From Rapidithrix thailandica (GTDB lineage: Bacteria; Bacteroidota; Bacteroidia; Cytophagales; Flammeovirgaceae), in NCBI RefSeq assembly GCF_039710355.1, contig NZ_JBDKWZ010000005.1:423042-487041 (forward strand): a stretch of DNA of 64,000 nt. Direction: 5' to 3'. A program made the position numbers and the translations under genes. Position 1 is the first letter of the stretch. Every line of letters starts with the position of its first letter. Below the pieces are notes generated by a model. The model was not told the origin of the DNA, made no database searches, and saw nothing but the letters and a program-made list of their open reading frames with translations. Below are positions 1 to 8,217 of this stretch, in pieces.

Positions 1-679
1 TACGGTGTTTCCGCAATGGTCTTACCCGGTGTCTTTTGCTTCTGAAGTAAAGTATGCCATTACCAACGGAGGTTATCAGCCGGTAGATGAGTTTGTATGG
101 GGATATGATGCCGACAACGATTTGCGTATTCAGAATAAACAATATTTCCACAATACCTACGAAGACGGCGAAGGAAATACAGTAGAATTTCCCATGACAC
201 CGTACATCTGGCACGATGACGATGCCATATTTGAAACGGCTAACTCCGGCAAGGACCTGCGGGCATACGGCTATTCCGATATTTTGCTGATTGCGGCTGA
301 GGCAGTAGCCAAATCCGAAGGGGTGACGGCCGAAGCCGTGGATTACCTGGCCCAGGTAAGAAGCCGGGCGTATTGGAAAATGGATAAAGCGGATATCGTG
401 AACCACCTGAGTGGGTTGACAGTGGATGAGTTTGTGGAAGAAGTTTGGAAAGAGCGGTACAGAGAGTTGGTCTTTGATTTTAAACTATGGTTTGACATTG
501 CCAGAACCCGTAAATTTCCTACCTCCACGGAAAATGGAAACGGGGCAATTTCTTTTGTGGATTTTGTCGGGCAATCCAACTCCTGGGGAAAAACATTTGA
601 AGCAAAACACCTGCTTTTGCCTTTGCCTGAAAGAGAACTGCAAAGAAATCCTAACTTGATCCAAAACGAAGGATATTAA
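1..679 (+). CDS. RagB/SusD family lipoprotein, C-terminal part
   Basis: This is the last ~225 residues of a SusD-type outer-membrane glycan-binding lipoprotein; the start lies before the window. The C-terminal SusD features are visible: the helix reading DILLIAAEAVAKSEG (the usual 'lR.AEvlLiyAEa' helix), then VRSRAYW, then the segment ending in KERYRELVFDFKLWFDIART, which matches the 'ErrrELaFEG.RwfDL.R' signature, and the terminal LLPLPERELQRNPNLIQNEGY (family form: lyPIP..ein.NPnl.QNpGY). SusD proteins sit on a SusC transporter at the cell surface and hold oligosaccharides before uptake, so a susC gene probably lies just upstream outside the window. A terminator follows at 722-758, so this gene ends its transcription unit. 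The family call is firm; the substrate cannot be read. Confidence 0.93.
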   Translation, partial: TVFPQWSYPVSFASEVKYAITNGGYQPVDEFVWGYDADNDLRIQNKQYFHNTYEDGEGNTVEFPMTPYIWHDDDAIFETANSGKDLRAYGYSDILLIAAEAVAKSEGVTAEAVDYLAQVRSRAYWKMDKADIVNHLSGLTVDEFVEEVWKERYRELVFDFKLWFDIARTRKFPTSTENGNGAISFVDFVGQSNSWGKTFEAKHLLLPLPERELQRNPNLIQNEGY

Positions 680-721
680 TAACTATACCGTCCAATTAAC
701 ATAAAAATAGAGCTTGGTTAA

Positions 722-758
722 AATCCCTGCCCCTTCTATCGGGCGGGGATTTTTTTTC
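722..758 (+). terminator. Rho-independent terminator after the first SusD gene
   Basis: A GC-rich stem (AATCCCTGCCC pairing with GGGCGGGGATT, one mismatch) is followed directly by a run of eight T. It lies 43 bases after the SusD stop codon and separates that gene from the sigma-factor locus. Confidence 0.9.
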
Positions 759-926
759 GAAAAAAACAGGCTTGTGTAAGTAACCGGAGAAATTTTATGG
801 AAACGGAATTGTGTCGGCAGGGAGAATAGGGGCCAAGCAAAGGTTTGCATTTGAATTCATGAAAAAAAATATCAACTTAGAATTTGACTAACTGGGTACA
901 GGGTTTGAATTAAGTAGCTATTGAAA

Positions 927-1604
927 ATGAAAAAATATGATCCGGTAACCTCTCCTTCAAATGCCAACGCAAATCTTCAACAGAAAGAAAAACATTTTCT
1001 TCAGGGTAAAACCGATTTGGAAATTTGGCGGCAGTTCAAAAAAGGAAACGAGGGAGCGTTTAACTATATCTATCAAACGTATTTTTCGGAACTCTTCCGG
1101 TATGGGCATCGCTTCACGCAAGATCGCGAACTCATCAAAGATGCCATTCAGGATTTGTTTATCGAATTGCGTAAGAGCAGTACTAACCTTGCCGATACCG
1201 ACTCCATCAAGTTTTACCTCTATAAATCCCTCCGTTGGAAAATTCAGCTGTATAGTAAGAAAAATGCAAAGTTCCTTTTGGTTCAGGAGCCTTCTGAGGA
1301 TTGGCACTTTGACATTGTTTTTTCCCACGAAGTCCAGTTGATTAACCGGCAAATTTCCGAAGAACGTATACAGCATTTACAAAAGGCCTTACAAACATTA
1401 CCCAAGCGCCAGAAAGAAGCCCTGTATTATTTCTATTATGAAAGTATGACGTATGAAGAGGTTGCGGGCATTATGGACTTGGATCATGTGAAGTCAGCCC
1501 GGAACCTGATTTACAAATCGCTCAAAACCTTGAAAAAAGAAATCCCTTTACTGCCTATGGCGATACTGTTGATTGTGTTTTTCTATGATTTTTTTGTTTG
1601 TTAA
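927..1604 (+). CDS. ECF-type RNA polymerase sigma-70 factor
   Basis: A 225-residue extracytoplasmic-function sigma factor. Region 2 spans about residues 30-100 (AFNYIYQTYFSELFRYGHRF, then IKDAIQDLFIELRK) and region 4 about 140-200 (LQTLPKRQKEALYYFYYESMT, then YEEVAGIMDLDHVKSARNLI). The ATG at 927 is preferred over an in-frame TTG at 921. It is followed by a FecR anti-sigma gene and a SusC with an STN domain, the standard arrangement for trans-envelope signalling: the SusC senses a glycan, the FecR protein releases the sigma factor, and the susCD genes are transcribed. An oddity is the very hydrophobic C-terminal end (about residues 208-225, AILLIVFFYDFFVC), which could form a membrane segment. 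The family assignment is secure. Confidence 0.94.
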   Translation: MKKYDPVTSPSNANANLQQKEKHFLQGKTDLEIWRQFKKGNEGAFNYIYQTYFSELFRYGHRFTQDRELIKDAIQDLFIELRKSSTNLADTDSIKFYLYKSLRWKIQLYSKKNAKFLLVQEPSEDWHFDIVFSHEVQLINRQISEERIQHLQKALQTLPKRQKEALYYFYYESMTYEEVAGIMDLDHVKSARNLIYKSLKTLKKEIPLLPMAILLIVFFYDFFVC

Positions 1605-1715
1605 CCGCTTGTATATTAGATTTTTGTCTGTTTTTTGTGAAAAAAATAAAAAAAAGTGATGTCATTTCACTAAGGTGTTCCATTAGTAAGTAGAAGGAAA
1701 GCCATCAGTGACCCA

Positions 1716-2777
1716 ATGAAATACACAGACTATACCTTAGAAGATTTTTTACAAGATGAGTACTTTGTCCAATGGGTGAAAAAACCGGGCGAAGAAGCCG
1801 AGTTTTTTTGGCAATCCTGGTTGGCTAATCATCCCGAAAAAGCAAAGTTATTAGCGCAGGCAAAGGAAATAATCCTGCGGATGGAATTTCCTGAAAAGAC
1901 CGTAGTTCAACCCTCCGAAGAAGAAATAACCGCCGTTTTCAATAATATTTTAGCGCAAAATTACTCTGGAAGGCAAGCCTCGAAAGCGCCCGTACACAGA
2001 AGGCTCAATGGCCAACCTTCATGGAACAATTGGTTGAAAATAGCGGCTGTGTTTCTTTTGCCTGTGTTTGGAGTACTGTTGTGGAGAAATTACTCTCAAC
2101 AAAACTCGAATGAGTTACAAGGGGCAGTAGAGTGGGTGATCAAAGAAAACCCTATAGGGCAGAAGTCGGAGTTCAAATTGCCGGATGGCTCTAAAATACA
2201 TTTGAATGCTGCCAGTAAGCTGCGTTTTCCCAAGCAGTTTTCCGATACGCTACGCCTCGTGTATTTGGAAGGCGAGGCTTTTTTTGAGGTGGAAAAGGAA
2301 GTCGACAGACCCTTTATCGTACAGGCGAAAAGCTTATGTACAAAGGTATTGGGGACTTCTTTTAATATTAGGGATTATCCTGAAGATGGGGTAAAAAAAA
2401 TAGCTTTGTTGACGGGGAAAGTAGAGGTGTATAACAATGCAAACACGGGCTTGGAAAGCAAAGAAGTATTGCGGCCCAAAGAAATGTTGCACTATGATAG
2501 CCAAAAACATGCTTATACCAAACACTCCTTTGATCCCGGCAAAGTGTTGGCCTGGCACTACGGGCGGTTATTCTTTGAGAAAGAGAGTTTTGATAAGGTT
2601 ATTCCCGAACTGGAGCGTTGGTATGGTGTGCAAATCCATTGTGAATCCCCTCAAATTTTACAAGGAAAATTTACCGGAGAATTTACCAACCAAAGTCTGG
2701 AAGTGGTGCTAAAAGTGATGGGTGGAACAAGTAACTTTCACTTTGATATTACCGGTAAGTCGGTGAGAATATATTAA
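1716..2777 (+). CDS. FecR-family anti-sigma factor
   Basis: A 353-residue inner-membrane anti-sigma protein. The N-terminal ~105 residues would be cytoplasmic and hold the sigma factor; one membrane segment lies at about 107-123 (WLKIAAVFLLPVFGVLLW); the periplasmic FecR domain spans roughly 145-250 (QKSEFKLPDGSKIHLNAASK, then LEGEAFFEVEKE, then VLGTSFNIRDY), and the C-terminal DUF4974-like domain about 280-353 (FFEKESFDKVIPELERWY, ending in KSVRIY). This is the normal length and order for Bacteroidota FecR proteins. It lies 111 bp after the sigma gene and upstream of an STN-containing SusC, whose signalling domain is the expected contact. The assignment is firm. Confidence 0.95.
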   Translation: MKYTDYTLEDFLQDEYFVQWVKKPGEEAEFFWQSWLANHPEKAKLLAQAKEIILRMEFPEKTVVQPSEEEITAVFNNILAQNYSGRQASKAPVHRRLNGQPSWNNWLKIAAVFLLPVFGVLLWRNYSQQNSNELQGAVEWVIKENPIGQKSEFKLPDGSKIHLNAASKLRFPKQFSDTLRLVYLEGEAFFEVEKEVDRPFIVQAKSLCTKVLGTSFNIRDYPEDGVKKIALLTGKVEVYNNANTGLESKEVLRPKEMLHYDSQKHAYTKHSFDPGKVLAWHYGRLFFEKESFDKVIPELERWYGVQIHCESPQILQGKFTGEFTNQSLEVVLKVMGGTSNFHFDITGKSVRIY

Positions 2778-2826
2778 CTAAATTTCATCAAACAGAATAT
2801 GCCTATGGAAAATGAAAAAATACAAA

Positions 2827-2853
2827 AAGCCGGCATCACCACAACACCGGCTT
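2827..2853 (+). other. Intercistronic hairpin between fecR and susC
   Basis: The arms AAGCCGG and CCGGCTT form a perfect 7-bp stem with a 13-base loop between the anti-sigma gene and susC. There is no T-run after it, so it is a weak terminator at best. It also lies inside an 18-codon ORF (ATG at 2800) that ends on the hairpin. It may reduce read-through or mark a processing site; this is inference. Confidence 0.5.
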
Positions 2854-2948
2854 AACGTCTTGTTCAGACATGTTACCGCTTTCCCGTTGGCAGACGGTTA
2901 AGCGACCCACTTCAGATGTTTATTATTCACCTAAAGCTAAGTAAAAGT

Positions 2949-5900
2949 ATGAATTCAAAACTACTTAGACAAGTCCTTCTTATGTCTAAATTTGCCATAT
3001 ACGGCTTGTTCTTGCAGTGCTTTTTATGCTCGCTTCTCCTGGCCAAAGAAGGCATTGCACAGAGAAAGAAGCTCGAAGAAGTTTACATATCGGTTAACTT
3101 TAAAAATGCTCCTTTAAAAAAAGTTTTTCATGAAATCGGAAAACAAACGGACTTTCATTTTGCCTATAACAGCTTGACCTTTGATGAAACTTTGCGGGTA
3201 TCGGCTCAAGCCAAAGGAGAATCGTTGTCCGATTTTTTGATGGGGCTATCCAAAGATACAAAGCTCCGGTTCACCCGGATTAACAATGTCATTTATGTAA
3301 AGAAGAAACATAAAAAGAATACAGTGCCTCTGGTGGAGGATATTGTTCAAGAGGTGACCATCTCCGGAAAAGTAACTTCACAAGAGGATGGGGAGCCACT
3401 TCCGGGGGTCAGTATCTTGATCAAAGGAACCGCACAAGGAACCACGACCAATTTTGAGGGAAGCTACAAATTAGCCGCTCCTAAAGATGCCATATTGGTG
3501 TTTAGCTTTATCGGTTATCAAACGCAAGAGGTCACGGTAGGCAGTGAGTCCAGGGTAAACGTAGTAATGCAAACGGATGTCTCACAGTTGGAAGAGGTGG
3601 TAGTGGTCGGTTATGGAACGCAAAAGGAAGTAAACCTGACCGGAGCCGTCTCCTCGGTGGATTCCGATGTGCTGGACTCCCGGCCCATTACCAGTGTAGG
3701 CCAAGGTTTACAAGGGGTTATTCCCAACCTGAATATTTCCGTATCTAATGGCTCGCCCGGAAAAGGTGTGTCTTTTAATGTACGGGGGGGTACTTCCATC
3801 AATGGCGGGTCGCCTTTAGTACTGGTGGATGGTGTACAGATGGATCCTAACTTGATCAACCCTAGCGATATACAAAGTATTTCGGTTTTGAAAGATGCGG
3901 CCTCTGCGGCAATTTACGGAGCCAGGGCGGCTTATGGGGTGGTTTTGATTACGACCAAAAGTGGTAAGAAAAATCAGAAAATGCAGGTATCGTACAAAGG
4001 AAATGTGTCGTTCAGTAAGCCCACTCGCTTGCCGGAGTATATCAACTCTCTGGACTATGTCAACATGATGAACACCGCCAGTCTAAATGCGGGTTCCGGA
4101 GTGTATTTCGATGATGAATATGTGGGCCATGTGAAAGAATACTTGGCTAACCCTGTACCTGAAAATGCCGTGTTCCCGGATCCGAGTAACCCGGATAAAT
4201 ACCTCTACTCGGGCAATACGGATTGGATCGATGTGATTTACGATGATTATTCGGTCAACCACCAACATACGTTAAGTCTGAACGGAGGCTCGGAAAAAAC
4301 GTCTTATTATGCTTCGGTGGGGATGTTGGATCAAGGAGGTTTATTGTCTCTTTTTGACGAGGAGTATAAAAGAGTCAATGCATTGATCAATGTGAAAACG
4401 GACATTACGGATTGGTTGAGTTTTACCGCCAAAACAAATTTTAACCATACAGGCAAACTTTCTCCTTACGGTTCGGTGTGGTCGGACGGGGCCGAATCCG
4501 GGTTTATTTCAGGAGACTTGCGGCCTTTAATGCCGGTTTATCATCCGGACGGGAATTATTCCGGGCAAGGAGGATGGACCAACCAAGCGGCATTGCTCAC
4601 ACAAAGTGGTACCCGCCGGGCAAAAATTAACGATGTTTGGTTGAGCGGTGCCTTGCAGGTAAAGCCCAATGAGTCCCTTTTATTCAACCTGGATTTTACT
4701 TCTAATTTTTATAGCAAAGTTGAAAGATTCCACCGGAAAGAAATCATCGAGTACTATGCGAATCCGGAGTTAACTACTATTTATCCCTGGACAAAGCCCA
4801 GCAGCCTTACCATGAGGCAGTACGATGATTACTACAGCGCATTGAACTTGTGGGGGCAATATGAAAAAACGATGGGCAAACATTACCTCAAAGGCTTGGT
4901 GGGTTTTAACCAGGAATTAAAACATACTCGTAACTTTTCATCTACCCGGGACAATTTGATCAACAATGATTTAGGGGCGATCAACCAAGCCATCGGAGAA
5001 CAGTATGTAGGTGGAGGAGAAGGTGAATGGGCTATTCGCGGAGCTTTTTTCCGCTTGAACTATGTGTTTGACGAACGCTATTTGCTTGAGTTGAATGGTC
5101 GCTATGACGGTTCTTCCAAATTTCCGAAAGAAGATCGTTTTAAATTTTTCCCCTCCGTATCCGTGGGATGGAGAATTTCGGAAGAAGCTTTTTTTGAGTC
5201 GCTCACTTCAGTGGTTAATAACTTAAAAGTCCGGGCTTCTTACGGTTCATTAGGAAACCAGAATATCAACGGGAACAATTATCCGTATATCGCTACCTTA
5301 GGGGCTAGTTCTCAGAGCGGCTACATCATTAACGGGGTACAGCCAGTGGCCATTCACCCTGCGGGTTTGGTCAGTAGTTCTTTGACCTGGGAAACCGTGA
5401 ACCAATACGATTTGGGCTTGGATGTAGAGTTGTTGAACAGCCGTCTGAAGGGTAGTTTTGATTATTATACCCGTTTTACCTACGACATGCTTACCGGGGG
5501 GCAACGGTTGCCTGCAACTTTGGGAACCGGAGTGCCGCAAGAAAATGCAGCCGACTTAAAAACCTACGGTTGGGAATTGTCTCTTTCATGGCAAGATCAA
5601 ATCAACGAACAGGTAGACTACTATTTCAGTGCGGTTCTTTCGGACTATCAAACGGAAATTACCAAATTTAAAAATCCTAACGGGCTGATCAATGAGTACT
5701 ATGAAGGACGTAAGTTTGGAGAGATTTGGGGTTTTACCACACAAGGCTTGTTCCAGTCAGATCAAGAAGTGGATGGGGCTCCTGACCAATCGCAGATTTG
5801 GGGTGGCGAATGGGCTGCCGGGGATGTCCGGTATGTGGACCTCAACGGAGATGGTGAAATTACCCGTGGGGAGTCTACCTTAGAGAAGCCGGGAGATTTG

Positions 5901-6389
5901 AGCGTGATTGGCAATTCCACTCCTCGCTATAGCTTTGGCTTGCGCGGTGGGGTAGAGTGGAAGGGGCTGAGTTTTAACCTGTTTTTCCAAGGAGTGGGCA
6001 AGCGGGATTATATGCCCGGAGGCAATTACTTTTGGGGACTTACCAGCCAATGGGCTGTTCCTCAACAGCATAGCCTGGATTACTGGACGGAAGAGAATCC
6101 GGATGCCTATTGGTTCCGGCCAAGATTCGGGCAAGGAGGAAACTACCAGACACAAACCCGCTATTTGCAAAAAGCCTCTTATATCCGTTTGAAGCAACTG
6201 AACATCGGGTATAACTTGCCGAAAACCCTCATCCAACCACTGAGATTGGAAGCCGTACGAGTATACTTTAGCGGGGAAAACCTTTGGGAAAGCAGCGGCT
6301 TGTTAGATGCTTATGATCCGGAAGTGTTGGATGCCAGTACCTATCCCTTACAAAGAGTGTTGTCGTTAGGGATTGATGTACGCTTGTAA
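2949..6389 (+). CDS. SusC/RagA TonB-linked outer-membrane transporter with STN signalling domain
   Basis: A 1146-residue TonB-dependent outer-membrane glycan transporter. After a signal peptide (residues ~14-38, ending LLLAKEGIAQ) come an STN domain (~45-110, the part that signals to FecR), a carboxypeptidase-regulatory-like domain (~135-215: GKVTSQEDGEPLPGVSILIKG), the SusC plug with the typical LEEVVVVGYGTQKEVNLTG stretch, and a 22-strand barrel ending in LSLGIDVRL. The ATG at 2949 gives a better signal peptide than the in-frame ATG at 2916. Together with the sigma and FecR genes upstream and the SusD gene 30 bp downstream it forms a self-regulated glycan uptake system. The hydrolase that follows suggests an alpha-galactoside-type ligand, but this is inference. 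Confidence 0.95.
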   Translation: MNSKLLRQVLLMSKFAIYGLFLQCFLCSLLLAKEGIAQRKKLEEVYISVNFKNAPLKKVFHEIGKQTDFHFAYNSLTFDETLRVSAQAKGESLSDFLMGLSKDTKLRFTRINNVIYVKKKHKKNTVPLVEDIVQEVTISGKVTSQEDGEPLPGVSILIKGTAQGTTTNFEGSYKLAAPKDAILVFSFIGYQTQEVTVGSESRVNVVMQTDVSQLEEVVVVGYGTQKEVNLTGAVSSVDSDVLDSRPITSVGQGLQGVIPNLNISVSNGSPGKGVSFNVRGGTSINGGSPLVLVDGVQMDPNLINPSDIQSISVLKDAASAAIYGARAAYGVVLITTKSGKKNQKMQVSYKGNVSFSKPTRLPEYINSLDYVNMMNTASLNAGSGVYFDDEYVGHVKEYLANPVPENAVFPDPSNPDKYLYSGNTDWIDVIYDDYSVNHQHTLSLNGGSEKTSYYASVGMLDQGGLLSLFDEEYKRVNALINVKTDITDWLSFTAKTNFNHTGKLSPYGSVWSDGAESGFISGDLRPLMPVYHPDGNYSGQGGWTNQAALLTQSGTRRAKINDVWLSGALQVKPNESLLFNLDFTSNFYSKVERFHRKEIIEYYANPELTTIYPWTKPSSLTMRQYDDYYSALNLWGQYEKTMGKHYLKGLVGFNQELKHTRNFSSTRDNLINNDLGAINQAIGEQYVGGGEGEWAIRGAFFRLNYVFDERYLLELNGRYDGSSKFPKEDRFKFFPSVSVGWRISEEAFFESLTSVVNNLKVRASYGSLGNQNINGNNYPYIATLGASSQSGYIINGVQPVAIHPAGLVSSSLTWETVNQYDLGLDVELLNSRLKGSFDYYTRFTYDMLTGGQRLPATLGTGVPQENAADLKTYGWELSLSWQDQINEQVDYYFSAVLSDYQTEITKFKNPNGLINEYYEGRKFGEIWGFTTQGLFQSDQEVDGAPDQSQIWGGEWAAGDVRYVDLNGDGEITRGESTLEKPGDLSVIGNSTPRYSFGLRGGVEWKGLSFNLFFQGVGKRDYMPGGNYFWGLTSQWAVPQQHSLDYWTEENPDAYWFRPRFGQGGNYQTQTRYLQKASYIRLKQLNIGYNLPKTLIQPLRLEAVRVYFSGENLWESSGLLDAYDPEVLDASTYPLQRVLSLGIDVRL

Positions 6390-6419
6390 TTTCATCTTCA
6401 TCTAAACTTATGGAAGCTC

Positions 6420-8105
6420 ATGAAAAAAATATATTTATATCCACTAATTACCTTATTCATCACGCTGTCGGCTTGTAATGACGACTTCTTGGAGCGCTAT
6501 CCTTTGGATGCCCTCAGCGATCAGGGGTTTTGGAAAAAAGAAGCCGACCTGGCAACCTATGCAAACCGGTTTTACCCTTCTTTACCCGGAGCCTTTGCCC
6601 GGGATTTGGATAACCAAAGTGATAACAAAGTTCCTCAAAGTCCCAATTCGTTTTTGTTTGACGAATACATTGTACCGACTTCCGGAGGGGGATGGAGTAG
6701 TAATGACTGGGCGCAAATCAGAGCTTGTAATTACTTCTTACAACGGTATCATACCGTTACTGGTAACCAAAACCTGATCGATGCCTATGTGGGGGAAGTG
6801 CGCTTTTTTCGCGCCTGGGAATATTTCAATAAGATCAAACGCTTTGGGGATGTGCCATGGCTAAGTACCGATTTGAATGCATCGGATACCGAAGTATTGT
6901 ACAAAGCCCGTGACCCTCGCAACGTAGTGGTGGATTCCGTATTGGCAGACTTGGACTATGCCATTGAGCATTTATACCCAAAAGGAGAGGCATTACCGGA
7001 CCGGTTGCATGCCGATGCGGCCAGGGCATTCAAAGCAAGGGTATGTTTGTTCGAAGCCAGTTTTCGAAAATACCACGGTCTGACCGGCTATGAAACGCTT
7101 TTTGAGGAAGCGAAAAATACCGCTTTTGACTTGATCAACTCAGGAAGGTATGGTTTGTACTCTACCGGAAATCCGGATAAAGATTATTATAACCTGTTTA
7201 TCCAGGAAGATTATGCAGATAATAGCGAAGCAATTTTTTACCGTTCGTATATCAAGGATATTCAAACACATAACAATACCCGGCAAATGACGGAGTCAGC
7301 TACCGGCTTTAGCAAGGATATGGTAGAATCGTATCTGTGCAAGGATGGCTTGCCCATTGCCGAAAGTGGCTTGTACCTGGGAGATGATTCTTTGACCATG
7401 GAGCTGACGGACCGCGATCCGCGTTTGTTACAAACCATTGATAATAAAACCTTGCCTTTTCAATTGGATGCCAGTGGCAATCCTACATACAACGATTTAC
7501 CTGTCATTGATCCGAATCGTTGCACCACAGGGTACTTTGTGATGAAATTTCACTCTCCGGACGAAGCCCAATGGAATGCCAACCAATCTACTTTGGATTG
7601 GTTGATTTTCCGCTATGCCGAAGTACTGTTGATTTATGCGGAAGCCTCAGCAGAACTGGGACAAGCCACACAGGTAGTATTGGATGAATCTGTCAATTTG
7701 TTGCGAGAGAGAGTAGGGGTGGCCCCATTGTCGGTCAGCGTGGGTTTTACCGACCCCAACTGGCCTGACTATGGCTATGCCGTTTCGCCTTTGTTACATG
7801 AGATCCGGAGAGAACGCAGAGTAGAGTTGGCTGCGGAAGGCTTCCGTTGGGACGACCTGGTGAGGTGGAAAGCCGGAAAATTGACGGAAAATCTCAAGAC
7901 ACTCTATGGAATGAAAATTCATCCCGACTTGGAAGGGCAGTATGGTTCGCGTTTAGACAATATCACTTTAACGGCCGACAGGCTTATTCAAGTGTATCCG
8001 GGTAGGGACCAACGGGTATGGAATGACCGTCTGTATTTGTATCCGTTGCCATCGGAAGAATTGGTTCTCAATACAAATCTAACACAGAATCCGGGATGGG
8101 AATAA
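6420..8105 (+). CDS. RagB/SusD family outer-membrane lipoprotein
   Basis: A 561-residue SusD-type lipoprotein with a clear lipobox (LITLFITLSAC, Cys19), the SusD N-terminal helices (YVGEVRFFRAWEYFNKIKRFGDVPW, the 'aEArFLRA..Yf.l...fGdvPl' signature at ~125-150), the 'LIFRYAEVLLIYAEASAELGQ' helix near residue 400, the RRERRVELAAEGFRWDDLVRWK signature near 465 and the end YPLPSEELVLNTNLTQNPGW. It binds oligosaccharide at the surface and acts as lid for the SusC made by the preceding gene, 30 bp away. The family is certain; the ligand is not known. Confidence 0.96.
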   Translation: MKKIYLYPLITLFITLSACNDDFLERYPLDALSDQGFWKKEADLATYANRFYPSLPGAFARDLDNQSDNKVPQSPNSFLFDEYIVPTSGGGWSSNDWAQIRACNYFLQRYHTVTGNQNLIDAYVGEVRFFRAWEYFNKIKRFGDVPWLSTDLNASDTEVLYKARDPRNVVVDSVLADLDYAIEHLYPKGEALPDRLHADAARAFKARVCLFEASFRKYHGLTGYETLFEEAKNTAFDLINSGRYGLYSTGNPDKDYYNLFIQEDYADNSEAIFYRSYIKDIQTHNNTRQMTESATGFSKDMVESYLCKDGLPIAESGLYLGDDSLTMELTDRDPRLLQTIDNKTLPFQLDASGNPTYNDLPVIDPNRCTTGYFVMKFHSPDEAQWNANQSTLDWLIFRYAEVLLIYAEASAELGQATQVVLDESVNLLRERVGVAPLSVSVGFTDPNWPDYGYAVSPLLHEIRRERRVELAAEGFRWDDLVRWKAGKLTENLKTLYGMKIHPDLEGQYGSRLDNITLTADRLIQVYPGRDQRVWNDRLYLYPLPSEELVLNTNLTQNPGWE

Positions 8106-8217
8106 TAGGAACAAGCACATATTGAAAAAATACATATTCAAAAGGAAGAGGCTTTTTAGCTTCTTCTTTTTTACTTTATCTTTCCCAAAGAAATTCAACA
8201 ATCTAATAATAAATACA

